64,000 bases of DNA from Citrobacter sedlakii NBRC 105722 (lineage in GTDB: Bacteria > Pseudomonadota > Gammaproteobacteria > Enterobacterales > Enterobacteriaceae), in assembly GCF_000759835.1 (NCBI RefSeq), contig NZ_BBNB01000001.1, forward strand, positions 835,270-899,269. The letters are read 5' to 3'. The notes below the pieces were generated by a model, which was given only the letters and a program-made list of their open reading frames with translations, had not been told where the DNA came from and ran no database searches. A program made the translations under genes and the position numbers. The first letter of the stretch is position 1. Each line of letters starts with the position of its first letter. This document shows, piece by piece, positions 39,684-48,321 of this stretch.

Positions 39684-40412
39684 TTAAAGCTCCGTCATCA
39701 ACGGTAACAGACCAAGATCCAGAAGCTTAATTTCTATATCGTTAGCTTTGCCGATGTGTTCTTTGTTGTTACCATCAAATATTTCCTCAGTAGACACAAC
39801 AATAGTGCCTTTCTGTTTCTCGCCATCCATTACTGGCACTACTCTGGCAGCTTCTGGAATTAATTCTGGCAAGAGTATGTGAGGAATATATAGCATCCAC
39901 CCCACATATATCCGATCGGGAAATACATTACGATCATGAAGCCAATAGCCTTTCGAGTCAACCTTTATCCATGCATTACTTCTTCCTTCAGCTAATAACA
40001 ACAATGAGTCAATCATATCCGATATGTTGGCAACTTTCTGGTCCAAATCTATAATAAGGTTTAGCTTTCTAGGGTTATCTATAAATTTCATATAGTGTGA
40101 TATTGCGCAAGCCAATCCATCTGGTTGACCATTCCAGATGGATTCATTAAGTAAAGGATAATGTTTTCTATAATGTCGTTCAAAAGCATCTATCACATTT
40201 TGGCGCGGTTTATTACCATCAAACACGATATACTTTGAAGCTTCTTTTCTGGAGTAACCAGTCAAATACCACGTTTGTTCTTGCTTTGTTAGATTTTTGA
40301 CAATCAAGGCACTTTTATATAACTCATTCAAACAATCATCTATTGTTATCTCACGTTCTTTCACGGTGTGTACATTTATTGAAGTATTAAAAAGCTCGCT
40401 CATGGTTGCCAC
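39684..40412 (-). CDS. Imm52-like immunity protein
   Basis: A 242-residue protein overlapping the upstream toxin by 13 bp. It has WYLTGYSRKEASKYIVFDG (near 46-64), NVFPDRIYVGWMLYIPHILLPEL (shortened) and the shared C-terminus LDLGLLPLMTEL. The cognate toxin at 40400-41170 is intact, and this is the most complete cassette of the array (vgrG tail, DUF4123, co-chaperone, toxin, immunity). Confidence 0.82.
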   Translation of the reverse strand: MATMSELFNTSINVHTVKEREITIDDCLNELYKSALIVKNLTKQEQTWYLTGYSRKEASKYIVFDGNKPRQNVIDAFERHYRKHYPLLNESIWNGQPDGLACAISHYMKFIDNPRKLNLIIDLDQKVANISDMIDSLLLLAEGRSNAWIKVDSKGYWLHDRNVFPDRIYVGWMLYIPHILLPELIPEAARVVPVMDGEKQKGTIVVSTEEIFDGNNKEHIGKANDIEIKLLDLGLLPLMTEL

Positions 40413-41170
40413 CTTGTAATAATATCTTTGTAATCTTTAAATATTTTTCTGAAATACTCGCAACTTATAGGTTGCATAAATATCCAGACAACCTTCAAGG
40501 GTTGATTGACTGTTGCAACCGCTTGATGGCGGGATGCCTGATTGATTGCACTTTGATTACCAGTCCACCAAGGTTTCTTCGAACCATCAACCCTGAAAAA
40601 TTGATCATACCGCGCCTTCGCCTCCCAGAACTGACACAGCTTATCCTTCCAGCCATCAAACGATACACCGCAGTATTTAAATTCCTGTATCTGTTTGGTT
40701 TCCGGGTTATAAAACGTGCCACATATTCTTGTCTGGTAGCTGATTGTAACCATACTCCACCGGGAACAACGCCTTACCATCGGCATCACCTTCCCTTCCG
40801 GAGGGCAGTTTTCACAGGTCTTTTCATCTGTTTTTGCCTGCGCACTGGCTTTGGTATCCACACCTTCGTAACTCACCGTTTCTGAATAATCCATATCGTC
40901 TTCCCAGAAATCACCGTGCGTCTCTGCACTGACCGCCATGGGGTCATTCAGCATCGGATCATAAGGTTTTCCCTGATAGTCAAACCCTCCGGTCCCCTGA
41001 CGCGACCCATTGCCTGAACCAGGATAAGACATATCCTCATCTTCCCAGCCTCCATGGCTGCCTCCTGCTCCGGGAAAGGTTGATGTTCCGGTCGCACCAC
41101 CAGCCGCACCGGCACTTCCGGCAGCTGCGCCTCCCATTCCCCCGTTAATTACTGGTGGGATCATAACCAT
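40400..41170 (-). CDS. Tox-REase-5 (TseT-like) nuclease effector, complete cassette
   Basis: A 256-residue toxin with an intact PD-(D/E)xK core (FDGW and FWEAKARYDQFF) and the same CENCPPEGK and YQTRICG elements. The N-terminus differs slightly (MVMIPPVINGGMGGAAAG). The tail ends ITRWQP. Its ATG shares a base with the co-chaperone stop (TGATG). With an intact DUF4123 chaperone, co-chaperone and immunity gene it should be a working effector if a VgrG/PAAR can load it. The family acts on DNA in the target cytoplasm. Confidence 0.84.
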   Translation of the reverse strand: MVMIPPVINGGMGGAAAGSAGAAGGATGTSTFPGAGGSHGGWEDEDMSYPGSGNGSRQGTGGFDYQGKPYDPMLNDPMAVSAETHGDFWEDDMDYSETVSYEGVDTKASAQAKTDEKTCENCPPEGKVMPMVRRCSRWSMVTISYQTRICGTFYNPETKQIQEFKYCGVSFDGWKDKLCQFWEAKARYDQFFRVDGSKKPWWTGNQSAINQASRHQAVATVNQPLKVVWIFMQPISCEYFRKIFKDYKDIITRWQP

Positions 41171-41514
41171 CAGAGTCCTCTCCTTTCCCGGTTTATCATC
41201 ACATGCATATAGTCTTCAACCCGCTGATCAACTGAATAACCATTCGGCGTTCTCAGCCATTTATCCACTTCAGGCTTCAGATAAAAACCAGGCCAAAATG
41301 CCTCCAGAAACAAAAAATCTCGCTTCACATTCTTTTCTTTCAGCGGCAGGGTATTGGCATAATCCAGTGCATTTCTCAGGCGAACATGGAACGTGTCATC
41401 CGGTTCGTTAATCCCCGGAAATTTCCTCTTCAGTCTTTGCGCGGTATCGCGTACAAAATCATCATCTTCCATTTTGTCCACACCGGCACACTGCTCTTCA
41501 GACAGCTTCAGCAT
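41170..41514 (-). CDS. Small co-chaperone-like protein of the TseT-type cassette
   Basis: A 114-residue acidic and basic mixed protein starting MLKLSEEQCAGVDKMEDDDF with WPGFYLKPEVDKWLRTPNGY near 75-94. I do not recognise a named domain. It stands between the DUF4123 gene and the toxin, overlapping both, the position of the co-chaperone of TecT in P. aeruginosa, so a role in loading the toxin is inferred. Confidence 0.6.
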   Translation of the reverse strand: MLKLSEEQCAGVDKMEDDDFVRDTAQRLKRKFPGINEPDDTFHVRLRNALDYANTLPLKEKNVKRDFLFLEAFWPGFYLKPEVDKWLRTPNGYSVDQRVEDYMHVMINRERRGL

Positions 41515-42011
41515 ATGAATTCCCTTTGTTTAAATGACCAGACTTTCCCGTCCACCGTTGTCAGCCATTCACGCATTAAACCTGTCATTTCCCGGTGCTG
41601 CTGACTGTTCAGCATCGCCCCCAGACGAACCTGAACACGCGGGTCCTGAAAACGCAGTAAAGCAGCCCGTCCGTCCGGAAGTCCTGTGTTCATATATCTC
41701 TGTAAATGCGCAACCAGTTCCTCCGGCGTGGAGCCTGACACTATCCAGGTCACGCCGGGTAATGCGATTTCCAGGGCCTCCAGTTGCTCCCTCATTTCCA
41801 TTGTTTCATTCATCCTGATTAGCCACGGTCCGGCAAAGGCAATACGCGAATCCGGCCAGGTATCAAATAAGGGCAAACAAACGTCCTGCTTTATTTTCAG
41901 TTCATAACCGGTGAAGCGCTCATATTGCAGACCATCAACTAAAGCAAACACTGAAACGTCTGATGAATGAATCAGGAACTGCATTGCGAGGCTAAAACTG
42001 ACACTGCTCAT
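41508..42011 (-). CDS. DUF4123 T6SS effector chaperone
   Basis: A 167-residue adaptor of the DUF4123 (Tap/TEC) family that loads an effector onto VgrG. Family features are the N-terminal VFALVDGLQYERF (near 21-33), LFDTWPDSRIAFAGPWLI (near 48-65) and LPDGRAALLRFQDPRVQVRLG (shortened; near 115-135). The start overlaps the end of the vgrG piece (ATGA at 42008-42011) and its end overlaps the co-chaperone. It is the only full-length DUF4123 gene in the window. Confidence 0.86.
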   Translation of the reverse strand: MSSVSFSLAMQFLIHSSDVSVFALVDGLQYERFTGYELKIKQDVCLPLFDTWPDSRIAFAGPWLIRMNETMEMREQLEALEIALPGVTWIVSGSTPEELVAHLQRYMNTGLPDGRAALLRFQDPRVQVRLGAMLNSQQHREMTGLMREWLTTVDGKVWSFKQREFIC

Positions 42012-43672
42012 GATTCACCTCTTACAACAAAAGTGTCACCGTTCATCGCGGCCTTCATCAGACAACTGAGGCAGATACCGCCACCCGTTGTCGCCTTAAC
42101 CGGTATTGATGCAGCACCCGCCGCCATCGTCCGCTTCACTTTGCGCATATACGACGCTGTCGTACCATACTCGATCTTCCCGGCCTCAAGTCGCAGATAG
42201 CTTCCGCCGCCGATTAGCGTGATACGTTTTTTCCCGGCCAGGGAGATGTCACTCGCTGAACTCAGCGTCAGTTTCTTCTCGGCAAAGAGCCGCAGGCCGG
42301 CGTTCTGGGCCTGGACCTCTACCGGCCCCTCCCCGGATTTGACGCTCAGCTGCCCGGTGCGCGCAAAAAGCCCCAGCCTCTCTCCGGCCAGCGCGGTCAG
42401 GTTGCCCATTGTTCCGGTGCTGATATCCCCCCCGGCGTTGACAGCCACATTTCGTGCTGCACTCATCTGCATATCTTCACCGCTGGTCAGCGCCATCCCT
42501 TCCGGGGCCGAGAAAAGTACAGCTTCGTTAAGCGGTTTCAGCCGCTGCGCAAACATCTGTATCTGATTGTCCACGTCCGCCTTCAGCGCCTGCGCCTGTT
42601 CTGCGGCCATTTCCAGCTGCTGCAGTTGCTGGTTAAGCCGGTCGATTTCCTTAAGCGCCGCATCCATGTCCAGTGCGTCACCCTGCGCTTTCGGCTGCGC
42701 ATCCGCGCTGACAAACAGTCCCTTCCCGGCACGGATTGCGCCCCACTCATCGGTGCGCAGTTCGGTACCTGTGCCGCGGCGCTGTCCCTGGCTGTCCACC
42801 AGGTGACCTGTATTCAACTGGGTTTTGCCGTACTCCGTGGCGAGCTTGATATGCTCCTCACCACGTTTGTCTTCCATCCGCAGCTTGTTATTCGCCGGGG
42901 TGCGCAGTACGTTGCGGGTGTGATTGTCCCGGTCCACGAGGTCGGGATGCTCAGAGTCGTGCAGCGCATACGCGATGTACGGCAGGTCAATATCACCGTT
43001 ACTGTAGGCAATCGCCACTTCGGTTCCGTCGGTGAGCGGCGTATGCCAGCCCAGCGTTTCACCGGCATAAGGTTTCGCCATTCGCAGCCACAGGTAGCCG
43101 TAGCCTGGCTCTGTCCCTTCCCGGTCGAAGTCCGGCTTCACCCGGTAACGCCCCTGCGCGTCCAGATGAGCGTAAATATCGTTCTTCTCCCGACTCTCAA
43201 TCCGGGCCGGAAGCGTGCCGTGGATTTCCGGTCGCGGGATTTCCGCCGGACGAAAACAGTAACGCTCGGTGTAGGGCATTCCCCGGACTGACACATGCAG
43301 ACGGGAATCACGGGCACCCCGGAAGGTCACCAGCGTGAGGACGACGCCTTCTTTCAGGGCCGTAATGACGTCGCCCTGCGGCTCCAGTACCTGTCCGGGC
43401 GTGAGGTGCGAAGCATTGCTGAAGAGATGAATACGGGCTGATTTATTGAGTTCCCGCTCGTGATGAAGCCGGGCATAAAACGCGCCGGATTCGGTTTCCG
43501 GCTCAGGGCTGGCGTCATCACCCGCGTCACGATAAGGTGCTGCGTAACGATAATGCTCCCCGGTGGTGACCGCATCGTTACACACGCTGACCGTCGCATC
43601 CATCGGCATGGTGGCGGTCCGGTAGTTGTAATCCCGCGAGGTGACGGTCCCGGTGGCGATGTTGTGCCAGGT
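42008..43672 (-). pseudogene. 5'-truncated vgrG leading into the complete nuclease cassette
   Basis: Homology to the complete VgrG begins at TWHNIATGTV (about 43672) and continues unbroken to the C-terminus, but the first 220-odd residues are missing; the first ATG is at 43609 (about 533 codons). The gp27-like domain is therefore lost and it cannot act alone as a spike. The DUF2345 needle is intact. The extreme C-terminus (ATTGGGICLSCLMKAAMNGD) differs from the other VgrG tails, as expected where cargo docks. It begins 63 bp after the ART immunity gene. Confidence 0.88.
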
Positions 43673-43735
43673 TAGACTTTAACCAATTTTCAAACTCAAA
43701 TTTCTAGCACGGGGAGACAGTTCGGTTAATAAAAA
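43673..43735 (-). other. Junction spacer between ART immunity gene and truncated vgrG
   Basis: An AT-rich 63-bp stretch of unknown origin. It is not vgrG and not coding, and marks a recombination border. Confidence 0.5.
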
Positions 43736-44290
43736 TTAACCATGAAGTATCAAAAATTCTCTCAATTCACTAGATATGTTATTACGATCTAAGTAATTAG
43801 CTTTCTCTTCTTCCGATAGAGATATCCAAAAAGGAGACCAATAAACATTCCACCACATTTCCATCTGCCCTTGCAAACTGCCCACTGACTCAAAATCACA
43901 ATATGGGAAAACAGTATCGGGGGCAGGTGGTTCAATGTGCTCATTGCACAGGCTTTTAATAAAATAGTTATCGTTGGTGATTATATCAATCACTGTTTGA
44001 CCAAGCTCACTGAATTTAAAATAATGCAAGGCCTTCTCTTTATAATGCAAGTATTCCTTTTCTTTGGTTATTTTTTTTCGGAAAGAAGACTCTACTATAT
44101 TTTCTATTATTTCTACATCACCAGGTTTAACCATAAACCTTGATGAATATGCATATACATTGTTGCCTTCAAGAGACAAAAATAATGGATATATATTTTT
44201 AGGTTTTGACAAGACTTCAAAACCAAGGTATGGGTAAATTTTCTGAAGGTTATTCCCTTTTCTAAAAAAACCAAACAAATTAATTTTCAT
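43736..44290 (-). CDS. Putative immunity protein for the ART-like toxin
   Basis: A 184-residue soluble protein (MKINLFGFFRKGNNLQKIYP...) with no signal peptide and no family I recognise. Its start overlaps the end of the toxin gene by 11 bp, and its GC content is low like that of the toxin. The inference of an immunity role is from this arrangement only. Confidence 0.65.
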   Translation of the reverse strand: MKINLFGFFRKGNNLQKIYPYLGFEVLSKPKNIYPLFLSLEGNNVYAYSSRFMVKPGDVEIIENIVESSFRKKITKEKEYLHYKEKALHYFKFSELGQTVIDIITNDNYFIKSLCNEHIEPPAPDTVFPYCDFESVGSLQGQMEMWWNVYWSPFWISLSEEEKANYLDRNNISSELREFLILHG

Positions 44291-45164
44291 CTATGTAATC
44301 CGCAATCCAGTCTGCACCATAATACCCAGCAGCGCCGAATATTATTCCACCAACAAGTCCTGTAATAACTGCACCTGGACCTGTTTCCACACCCACTGCC
44401 GCACCAGCAACGGTTCCTATTTTAGCTCCAGCGACAAATCCGCCCCAGCCACCTGCTTGTCGTATAACTTCCGCGCTGATAGGTTTTACACTGCCGGTCT
44501 TTATCGATTTTTCAGTTGCTTGTTCAAGATCATACGCTGTTAACACTATACCTATGACCTGAACTACGCGACCAGCTTTCGCCATACCTTTTACTAATCT
44601 AAGAGATTCTGGGGTAAAAATGGCTTTCGCAGGTATTTTTTCACCTTTAATCAAGATTTCCTTATCAACATCTCTTACATATGCTGCAATTTTATCGACA
44701 CGTTTAGCCAAATGCGGATTTTTAACTTTGTATTCATCAAGTGCTTTCAAAATTTCATCAGTCGTGACTAACTCCGCTCCTGATTTTAATGCTTTTTCGA
44801 CATCAATATATATTGACTTACCGTCAAACCTAGGGGAGCCCTCAGGAAAAATAGAACTTGTAGAGATGTAAGGTGATTTATTTTTACCCATGACATGTTC
44901 AGCAATACTAACTGTTGAGTCATAACTTTTGGGAAGTAAGCCATACCGTTCAGGATCTGTCTCAGAAAGTAATCTTAGTGGCGATAGATTCATTTGGGAT
45001 AAATAAGGATTCGATGTCGAGGCATATATTTTTCTAACAAGAAAACCGTCTTTCCCTGGCTCATCGACAACGATAAAGAAAAACGCACGAGCTGGCATTA
45101 ACATACCAGTTACATCGTACGTTGAATGTGGAGTATCATTAGTTAAAGTTGAATGCTCAGTCAT
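44280..45164 (-). CDS. Putative ADP-ribosyltransferase-fold T6SS effector with C-terminal glycine-zipper helices
   Basis: A 294-residue protein starting directly after the stop of the complete vgrG, so it is the current cargo of that spike. The first half has the layout of R-S-E ADP-ribosyltransferases: an Arg in FLVRKIYAS (near 42), the YISTSS motif (near 98-103), then FDGKSIYIDVEKA and a Glu in DKEILIKGEKIP (near 171-182). The last third is hydrophobic and Gly/Ala-rich (GGFVAGAKIGTVAGAAVGV, then TGLVGGIIFGAAGYYGADW), like glycine-zipper membrane segments. The ART call is from motifs alone and needs a profile search. Confidence 0.6.
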   Translation of the reverse strand: MTEHSTLTNDTPHSTYDVTGMLMPARAFFFIVVDEPGKDGFLVRKIYASTSNPYLSQMNLSPLRLLSETDPERYGLLPKSYDSTVSIAEHVMGKNKSPYISTSSIFPEGSPRFDGKSIYIDVEKALKSGAELVTTDEILKALDEYKVKNPHLAKRVDKIAAYVRDVDKEILIKGEKIPAKAIFTPESLRLVKGMAKAGRVVQVIGIVLTAYDLEQATEKSIKTGSVKPISAEVIRQAGGWGGFVAGAKIGTVAGAAVGVETGPGAVITGLVGGIIFGAAGYYGADWIADYIDEN

Positions 45165-47636
45165 CTACCATCTCTCCAGAGCCTGGACACCTAGCCAAAC
45201 GGTAAGTTTGGACGATTCCTTTGAAAAAACACGTTTGCATAGACCTTGATTGTCTGTGATACCTTTAAATGTTTCACCACTTTCACTAGAGATAAAATAC
45301 GGAACATTGGCCATAGGCTTACCACTATCATTTAAGATCCGGAATTGTTCATCGAAGAATCCAATCCTGATTAAATCTTCAACTAATGGCATTGATATTG
45401 ATGACGTTGGTGTTGAATTTGCACCAGCAAACATCGTCCGCTTCACTTTGCGCATATACGTCGCCGTCGTACCATACTCGACCTTCCCTGCCTCCAGCCG
45501 CAGGTAGCTCCCCCCGCCGATAAGCGTGATGCGCTTCTTCCCGGCAAAGGAAATATCACTCGCCGAGCTCATCGTCAGCTTCTTCTCAGCAAACAACCGC
45601 AGGCTGGCGTTCTGCGACTGGACCTCTACCGGCCCTTCGCCGGATTTCAGGTTCAGTTGACCGGTGCGGGCAAACATGCCGAGCTTTTCTCCGGAGAGGG
45701 CGGTCATGCTACCCATGACGCCAGTGCTGATGTCCCCGCCCGCACTGATGGCGACGGTTTTGCTGGCGGCCAGTTGCAGATGTTCACCGCTGGTCAGCGC
45801 CATCCCTTCCGGGGCCGAGAAAAGTACAGCTTCGTTAAGCGGTTTCAGCCGCTGTTCGAACATCCGTATCTGGCTGTCCACGTCCGCCTTCAGCGCCTGC
45901 GCCTGTTCTGCGGCCATTTCCAGCTGCTGCAGTTGCTGGTTAAGCCGGTCGATTTCCTTAAGCGCAGCGCTCATATCCAGTGCGTCACCCTGCGCTTTCG
46001 GCTGCGCATCCGCGCTGACAAACAGTCCCTTCCCGGCACGGATTGCGCCCCACTCATCGGTGCGCAGCTCAGTGCCCTGGCCGCGACGTTGTCCCTGGCT
46101 GTCCACCAGATGTCCGCTGTTGAGCTGCGTCCTGCCGTATTCCGTGGCGAGTTTGATGTGCTCCTCACCGCGCCTGTCTTCCATCCGCAGCTTGTTATTC
46201 GCCGGGGTGCGCAGTACGTTGCGGGTGTGGTTGTCGCGGGTGACCGGGTCCGGATGTTCAGAGTCGTGCAACGCATGGGCGATGTACGGCAGGTCAATAT
46301 CACCGTTACTGTAGGCAACCGCCACCTCTGTCCCGTCAGTCAGCGGCGTGTGCCAGCCGTACGTTTCTCCCGCATACGGCTTCGCCATCCGCAGCCACAG
46401 GTAGCCGTAACCGGGCTCTGTCGCCTCCCGGTCAAAGTCCAGCCTGACCCGGTAACGCCCCTGCCCGTCCAGGTGCGCATAAATGTCATTCTTCTCCCGG
46501 CTCTCGACCCGGGCAGGCAGGGTGCCGTGGATTTCTGGACGCGGGATTTCCGCCGGGCGGAAACAGTACCGCTCGGTGTAAGGCATGCCCCATACCGACA
46601 CATGCAGGCGGGAATCCCGGGCGCCCCGGAAGGTCACAAGCGTAAGGAGCACGCCCTCTTTCAGCGCGCTGATGACATCGCCCTGCGTCTCCAGCACCTG
46701 CCCCGGCGTAAGGTGGGCGGCATTGCTGAACAGGTGGATACGGGCTGATTTATTGAGTTCCCGCTCGTGATGAAGCCGGGCATAAAACGCGCCGGATTCG
46801 GTTTCCGTCTCCGGGCTGGTGTCATCACCGGCGACACGGTAAGGCGCTGCGTAGCGGTAATGTTCCCCGGTAGTGACTGCATCACTGCGCACGCTGACCG
46901 TCGCATCCATCGGCGTGGTGGCGGTCCGGTAGTTGTAGTCCCGCGTGGTGACGGTCCCGGTGGCAATCCTGTGCCAGGTCCGTACGTCCCACACCGATTC
47001 CGCCGCGCCGTCAAACAGGCCCGACGGCTCGCTGTACGGCAGGCGCACGTCAAACTGATAGTTCAGCTGGCTGTCGGCAAATATGTACGTATCCAGACCG
47101 CGCACATCGTCCATCTCCGTGCGCCAGTAAATCCCCACCTCGGACAGAATGCGCCGAATGAACTGTAAATCCGTTTCCCGCCACTGGGTGATAAGTTCAC
47201 GCGGCGGATAGGTGCGCGCCAGACGGAAGTCAAAATCAGCTCCCTCCAGTCCGTGCTTACGCAGCACCTGCTCCACCACTTCAGGGACGGACTGATTCTG
47301 AAATACGGCGCACTGCCGGGTGTTTCCCGGGAGAGCAAGACGGGAACTGAGCGTGAGCCGGTAGTGGGACTGGTCTTTTGATGTGGACAGCCATTCAAGC
47401 CGGGTCACGATGCCGTGGACATTTTTACCGCCACGCATCCGGAAGGTGGCATATTTCATCAGCACTTCTTCCGGGGGGATGTTCGCCTGAAGCGTTGTGA
47501 ACTCGATGTCCCAGCGGAAGGGTTCGCTCAGTGCTTCCCTGCCGTAAAAGCGCAGAACATCCGGCTTCATTGAACTGTCATTGATATCCAGAAAATATCG
47601 GGTCTGTCCGTCAAAAAGCGCTAACCAGTTATCCAT
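45165..47636 (-). CDS. vgrG: T6SS spike protein VgrG, complete, with C-terminal extension
   Basis: The trimeric spike tip. From the ATG at 47636 (AAGGAG seven bases upstream) it has 823 residues; a GTG one codon earlier is possible. It contains the gp27-like part (about 1-380; TYPPRELITQWRETDLQF near 153-170), the gp5 OB domain, a coiled coil (LNQQLQQLEMAAEQAQAL), and the DUF2345 beta-helix (about 620-730). After KRTMFAGAN comes a unique extension of about 90 residues with FDEQFRILNDSGKPMANVPY and ITDNQGL, resembling a transthyretin-like cargo-docking domain. The ART-like toxin follows without a gap. It is the only full-length donor for the truncated copies in the array. Confidence 0.93.
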   Translation of the reverse strand: MDNWLALFDGQTRYFLDINDSSMKPDVLRFYGREALSEPFRWDIEFTTLQANIPPEEVLMKYATFRMRGGKNVHGIVTRLEWLSTSKDQSHYRLTLSSRLALPGNTRQCAVFQNQSVPEVVEQVLRKHGLEGADFDFRLARTYPPRELITQWRETDLQFIRRILSEVGIYWRTEMDDVRGLDTYIFADSQLNYQFDVRLPYSEPSGLFDGAAESVWDVRTWHRIATGTVTTRDYNYRTATTPMDATVSVRSDAVTTGEHYRYAAPYRVAGDDTSPETETESGAFYARLHHERELNKSARIHLFSNAAHLTPGQVLETQGDVISALKEGVLLTLVTFRGARDSRLHVSVWGMPYTERYCFRPAEIPRPEIHGTLPARVESREKNDIYAHLDGQGRYRVRLDFDREATEPGYGYLWLRMAKPYAGETYGWHTPLTDGTEVAVAYSNGDIDLPYIAHALHDSEHPDPVTRDNHTRNVLRTPANNKLRMEDRRGEEHIKLATEYGRTQLNSGHLVDSQGQRRGQGTELRTDEWGAIRAGKGLFVSADAQPKAQGDALDMSAALKEIDRLNQQLQQLEMAAEQAQALKADVDSQIRMFEQRLKPLNEAVLFSAPEGMALTSGEHLQLAASKTVAISAGGDISTGVMGSMTALSGEKLGMFARTGQLNLKSGEGPVEVQSQNASLRLFAEKKLTMSSASDISFAGKKRITLIGGGSYLRLEAGKVEYGTTATYMRKVKRTMFAGANSTPTSSISMPLVEDLIRIGFFDEQFRILNDSGKPMANVPYFISSESGETFKGITDNQGLCKRVFSKESSKLTVWLGVQALERW

Positions 47637-47640
47637 CACG

Positions 47641-48165
47641 TCACTCCTTCACCGGCACGAGGCTGAGCCAGCCATCACCCAGTTCAATCGTGCGGGGTTT
47701 GTCCGGGTCGAGGTCGTCACGGGTCAGCACCAGCCGCCAGCGGTTGTCCTTCATATCGGGACGGTTAAACAATCCCACCACCGCCACGAACAGAGCGTCC
47801 TCATCCATGGGCATATTGAGCGTCACGCTGCCTTTGGGCATCACCAGCAGTGATTTTGACGCCAGTACGTCGTCTTTAAGTACCGTATCGGCCTTGCGCA
47901 GCAGCGTCTGGTAATCGGCGGCATCAACCGCTTTACGATCCCTGAGCTGATAAACCCGCACCATGGTCGCCAGCGGGGTCTGTGCGCCATCGGCATTAAT
48001 GGCCGTGCGTGGAGTAAAGTCCAGATGCAGCGTTTTAATTTTCCTGTAGAAAATGGATTTCGTGATGCTGACCGTACCGTCCGTGACGGTCTGGGTGAGG
48101 CCACAGCCTGCGAGCAGACCACAGGCAATAAGCGTCAGCGCCCACCAGCGGGTTATTGTTGCCAT
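47641..48165 (-). CDS. tssJ: T6SS outer-membrane lipoprotein TssJ
   Basis: Anchors the T6SS membrane complex to the outer membrane and binds TssM. It has 174 residues, with a lipoprotein signal peptide ending LLAGCG (Cys21). Family features follow, including YQLRDRKAVDAADYQTLL near 82-99 in the loop region. The vgrG ribosome site overlaps its last codons. An ERIC element separates it from tssG upstream. Confidence 0.92.
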   Translation of the reverse strand: MATITRWWALTLIACGLLAGCGLTQTVTDGTVSITKSIFYRKIKTLHLDFTPRTAINADGAQTPLATMVRVYQLRDRKAVDAADYQTLLRKADTVLKDDVLASKSLLVMPKGSVTLNMPMDEDALFVAVVGLFNRPDMKDNRWRLVLTRDDLDPDKPRTIELGDGWLSLVPVKE

Positions 48166-48179
48166 TCAGAAGTTCCTTT

Positions 48180-48305
48180 TATCCCCTTCATACTTCTGAT
48201 TGCAGATGCGTTGGCTGCACGCACTCGCCCCGGTCACATAGTTGTCTATGCTCCCGGGGACTCATGCGTTTGCCGCCTTCCTGCAACCAGAATTATTTTG
48301 GGGAG
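48180..48305. repeat. ERIC (IRU) element
   Basis: About 125 bp with the ERIC wording: GCAGATGCGTTGGCTGC, CGCCCCGGTCACATAG, GCTCCCGGGGACTCATGCG, TTGCCGCCTTCCTGCAACC and the AATTATTTTGGGG end. It lies between tssG and tssJ inside the T6SS transcription unit, so it will be copied into the mRNA as a large hairpin. Confidence 0.85.
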
Positions 48306-48321
48306 AATTAATGATTGATGA

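Noticed and set aside
38082..39707. 541-codon open frame on the plus strand
   Set aside because: It lies antisense to the vgrG fragment, has an Arg/Gln/Pro-rich composition typical of reverse-frame translation of GC-rich genes, and similar frames appear opposite every vgrG copy.
31683..43672. Array repeats considered as insertion sequences or a transposon
   Set aside because: No transposase gene and no terminal inverted repeats are seen; the repeated units are pieces of vgrG and its cargo genes.
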